From the NCBI GenBank assembly GCA_017561155.1, contig JAFZDP010000007.1:1-51814 (forward strand): a DNA stretch of 51,814 nucleotides, given 5' to 3'. Shown here in pieces: positions 50,249 to 51,814 of the stretch (position 1 is its first letter; the number at the start of each line of letters is the position of its first letter). A model generated the notes under the pieces. That model was not told the origin of the DNA and did not search any database. It saw nothing but the letters and a program-made list of their open reading frames with translations. The DNA comes from Bacteroidales bacterium. GTDB lineage: Bacteria > Bacteroidota > Bacteroidia > Bacteroidales > P3. Made by a program: the position numbers and the translations under genes.

Positions 50249-50887
50249 TCATTTATTTGGGAAACCTTTATCTTTATAATACTGTAATTTATTAGAGTCT
50301 TTTTTGCAAAAAGAATATTTACCGCTATAGATCTCATATAATTCATGTCCAATGTGTTTGGATTGCGAATATTCGAAGTATTTTTCATAATACTCTAGCA
50401 TAACACTGACAAGATACTTGTCATCCGAATTGAATTTCAAGTAGTCAAATATTAAACCTCCACAACGACCATAACCTTCATAATAGCAAGATTTTACAGC
50501 TAAATAATCTGTCATGTAAATTAATTTGTATAATTCATCTTGGGAAATATAGGTTTCGTAAGTATAGAAGTAGTGGAAAAGTAATATTTTATAAGCTTTA
50601 ATACTTCCTCTTTTTATCTCGCAATATATTTGTTTGATCTCCTGCTCGGACAACCTTATTGGGCCATAGTCTTCCATACTTAAGAAATCAAAATGCAATG
50701 CAGTATTTGATGTGTCCATTGAATCGAAATAGTTACGAAAGTCTTTTGGATTTGATATATCACTAATAGAAGTATCCGGAAGTATAACATCACTGAACAT
50801 CGTCTCGGATGAGCAGGTATTTTGTTGACAACTTGATATTCCACAAACTAGAAATAAAGGCAGTATAACAATTTGAATAAATCTCAT
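50249..50887 (-). CDS. Lipoprotein next to Rhs toxin tip, candidate immunity protein
   Basis: This 212-aa protein has a lipoprotein signal with lipobox CGISSC (Cys20). The soluble part is largely alpha-helical, with many Tyr, such as EQEIKQIYCEIKRGSIKAYKI and YYEKYFEYSQ. It starts 8 nt after the Rhs fragment stop codon, the position where immunity genes usually sit in polymorphic toxin loci. A periplasmic lipoprotein would protect against a toxin acting in that compartment. No sequence family supports the role directly. Confidence 0.6.
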   Translation of the reverse strand: MRFIQIVILPLFLVCGISSCQQNTCSSETMFSDVILPDTSISDISNPKDFRNYFDSMDTSNTALHFDFLSMEDYGPIRLSEQEIKQIYCEIKRGSIKAYKILLFHYFYTYETYISQDELYKLIYMTDYLAVKSCYYEGYGRCGGLIFDYLKFNSDDKYLVSVMLEYYEKYFEYSQSKHIGHELYEIYSGKYSFCKKDSNKLQYYKDKGFPNK

Positions 50888-50895
50888 AAGGCATA

Positions 50896-51783
50896 TTATT
50901 GGATTTCTATATTAGGCAATATTATTGGATTTTCTGAATGAATAGAATTGTATGTATTTACAATTTTTTTAGTACTCCAGACCAAAATACTCAAATTGAA
51001 TGCACCTTGATTTTCAATACGCCCAATATCCTGCCCATTATATATTACTCTCCAAAAGCAAGAGTAGTTCTCTCCAGAAGTTGGAGCCAAATAAAAGATT
51101 CCTTTCTTTGCATGAACGTCGCCCACGGGAGCAACAATTAGAGCATTTGGAATAACACGCGATAAGCCATCAGCAAATGAAATAAACGGAATTGAACATT
51201 CACCAGTTTTGCATGATATTAAAAATAATGGTGTGACATTATTATTATTACAGTTTGTTTGGTAAGAGTCGGATTGTAGTATATATGCTTCAAGTTCTTT
51301 TGTGTTAATATCGTTATTTGAAGAAATAATAGGAAATATATGATCAAAATCTATATTATCATTCTCGATTTTTGGTGGATGAGCACTTCCATGGGCATTA
51401 ATAATAATAGCGTTACTATAATCTGGTTGGGTTCGCAAAAAGCGGCTGTTCGCAAAATTTAAGGTATCTCTTCCATCCGGATCCACCAACTTAACAGGGT
51501 TCCAAGCACAATAAGCATAAGGCGACAACCCAGGATATTTATCCGCCATAGGATCCACGCTAAGCCAACCCGTCAAAATATCCGAATCATAATACCTTGC
51601 TCCGAAGTAGGAAAAGCATGTTTCTGAGTCCCTTTCTTTCCCGATGAAGCAAAGCCTGTGGCTTTGCGATAGCGTTTCCATAGGAATTTGTGCGGTAAGT
51701 GCAGTGGTAACGGAACGATAGCACAAAAGTGGAGAACAATTTGAAGCAAAAAAAACACTACTTCTTACATACTTATAGTGCAT
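50896..51783 (-). CDS. Rhs core C-terminal fragment with caspase-like tip
   Basis: A 295-aa frame reaches close to the window edge and stays open for ten more codons, so it may be partial. Residues 45-105 are the Rhs repeat-associated core end: IGKERDSET, FSYFGARYYDS, GWLSVDPMADKYPGLSPYAYC, WNPVKLVDPDGRD. The variable tip after DPDGRD (106-295) has a hydrophobic strand leading to AHGS (H131) and another leading to SCKTGE (C191). This His/Cys arrangement is that of clan CD (caspase, CHAT, C80) peptidases. An AlaPro-Val-Gly segment (VAPVGDVHAKKG) also fits. The N-terminal 44 residues are not Rhs-like, so this is an orphan tip cassette or a displaced module. Two lipoprotein genes follow closely. 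Confidence 0.65.
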   Translation of the reverse strand: MHYKYVRSSVFFASNCSPLLCYRSVTTALTAQIPMETLSQSHRLCFIGKERDSETCFSYFGARYYDSDILTGWLSVDPMADKYPGLSPYAYCAWNPVKLVDPDGRDTLNFANSRFLRTQPDYSNAIIINAHGSAHPPKIENDNIDFDHIFPIISSNNDINTKELEAYILQSDSYQTNCNNNNVTPLFLISCKTGECSIPFISFADGLSRVIPNALIVAPVGDVHAKKGIFYLAPTSGENYSCFWRVIYNGQDIGRIENQGAFNLSILVWSTKKIVNTYNSIHSENPIILPNIEIQ

Positions 51784-51814
51784 TTTTTGGCAGTATTCCT
51801 GGGTTATATTTGTG

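Overview
The window looks like a chromosomal segment of a low-GC member of the Bacteroidetes, most likely Bacteroidales. Three kinds of evidence support this. Promoters repeatedly match the Bacteroidetes primary-sigma form TTTG-N19/20-TAnnTTTG; the tnaA, 7.9 kb, 10.3 kb, tRNA-Val and 30.3 kb promoters are the clearest. Two secreted proteins end in type IX secretion (T9SS) sorting domains. Several families are typical of the phylum: an OMP_b-brl_3 TonB-dependent receptor, a DUF2027-Smr protein, SDR-type threonine dehydrogenase and Bacteroidales-style Rhs core sequence. I do not assign a genus.

Layout. 0.2-2.0 kb (minus): an ECF sigma operon with two small membrane proteins and a lipoprotein gene broken by an in-frame TAG. 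2.2-5.0 kb: tryptophanase, with a long leader holding a candidate TnaC-like peptide, divergent from ribD. 5.1-13.4 kb (plus): a TonB-dependent receptor and a set of secreted, lipid-anchored and T9SS proteins, with a repeat-rich gene-poor stretch at 9.4-10.3 kb. 13.4-18.1 kb (minus): der, then an NSS transporter operon containing an unlisted 37-aa MetS-like subunit and a transglutaminase-like lipoprotein. 18.4-20.6 kb: tdh and kbl, which convert threonine to glycine. 21.0-21.5 kb: two duplicated tRNA-Val genes. 21.7-25.7 kb: an AspT/YidE-type transporter, YigZ and a beta-CASP RNase. 26.0-28.7 kb: a divergent PPDK-like protein without the C-terminal PEP barrel. 28.7-30.8 kb: a deiminase-family enzyme, an unknown protein and an HU-like protein whose upstream DNA carries a phased 22-bp palindrome array.

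31.2-40.4 kb is mostly housekeeping: aminotransferase, DUF1573, fabD, an atypical sigma-54 activator, mpl with DUF2027-Smr, class II aldolase and a PAP2 phosphatase. 40.9-46.0 kb holds a tandem pair of VIT/TonB_C proteins. The second also has a VWA domain and three TonB_C copies; the first has lost its VWA domain. A second ECF sigma operon converges on this pair. 47.9-51.8 kb carries an orphan HsdR-N nuclease-like protein, a rubrerythrin-like lipoprotein whose metal ligands look lost, and, at the right edge, an Rhs C-terminal fragment with a caspase-like tip followed by two lipoproteins.

The best candidates for undescribed biology are the tnaA leader, the PPDK-like protein, the phased palindrome array at HU, the VIT/VWA/TonB_C pair and the Rhs tip with its lipoprotein neighbours. 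All functional calls rest on motif recognition by eye; no database search was run.
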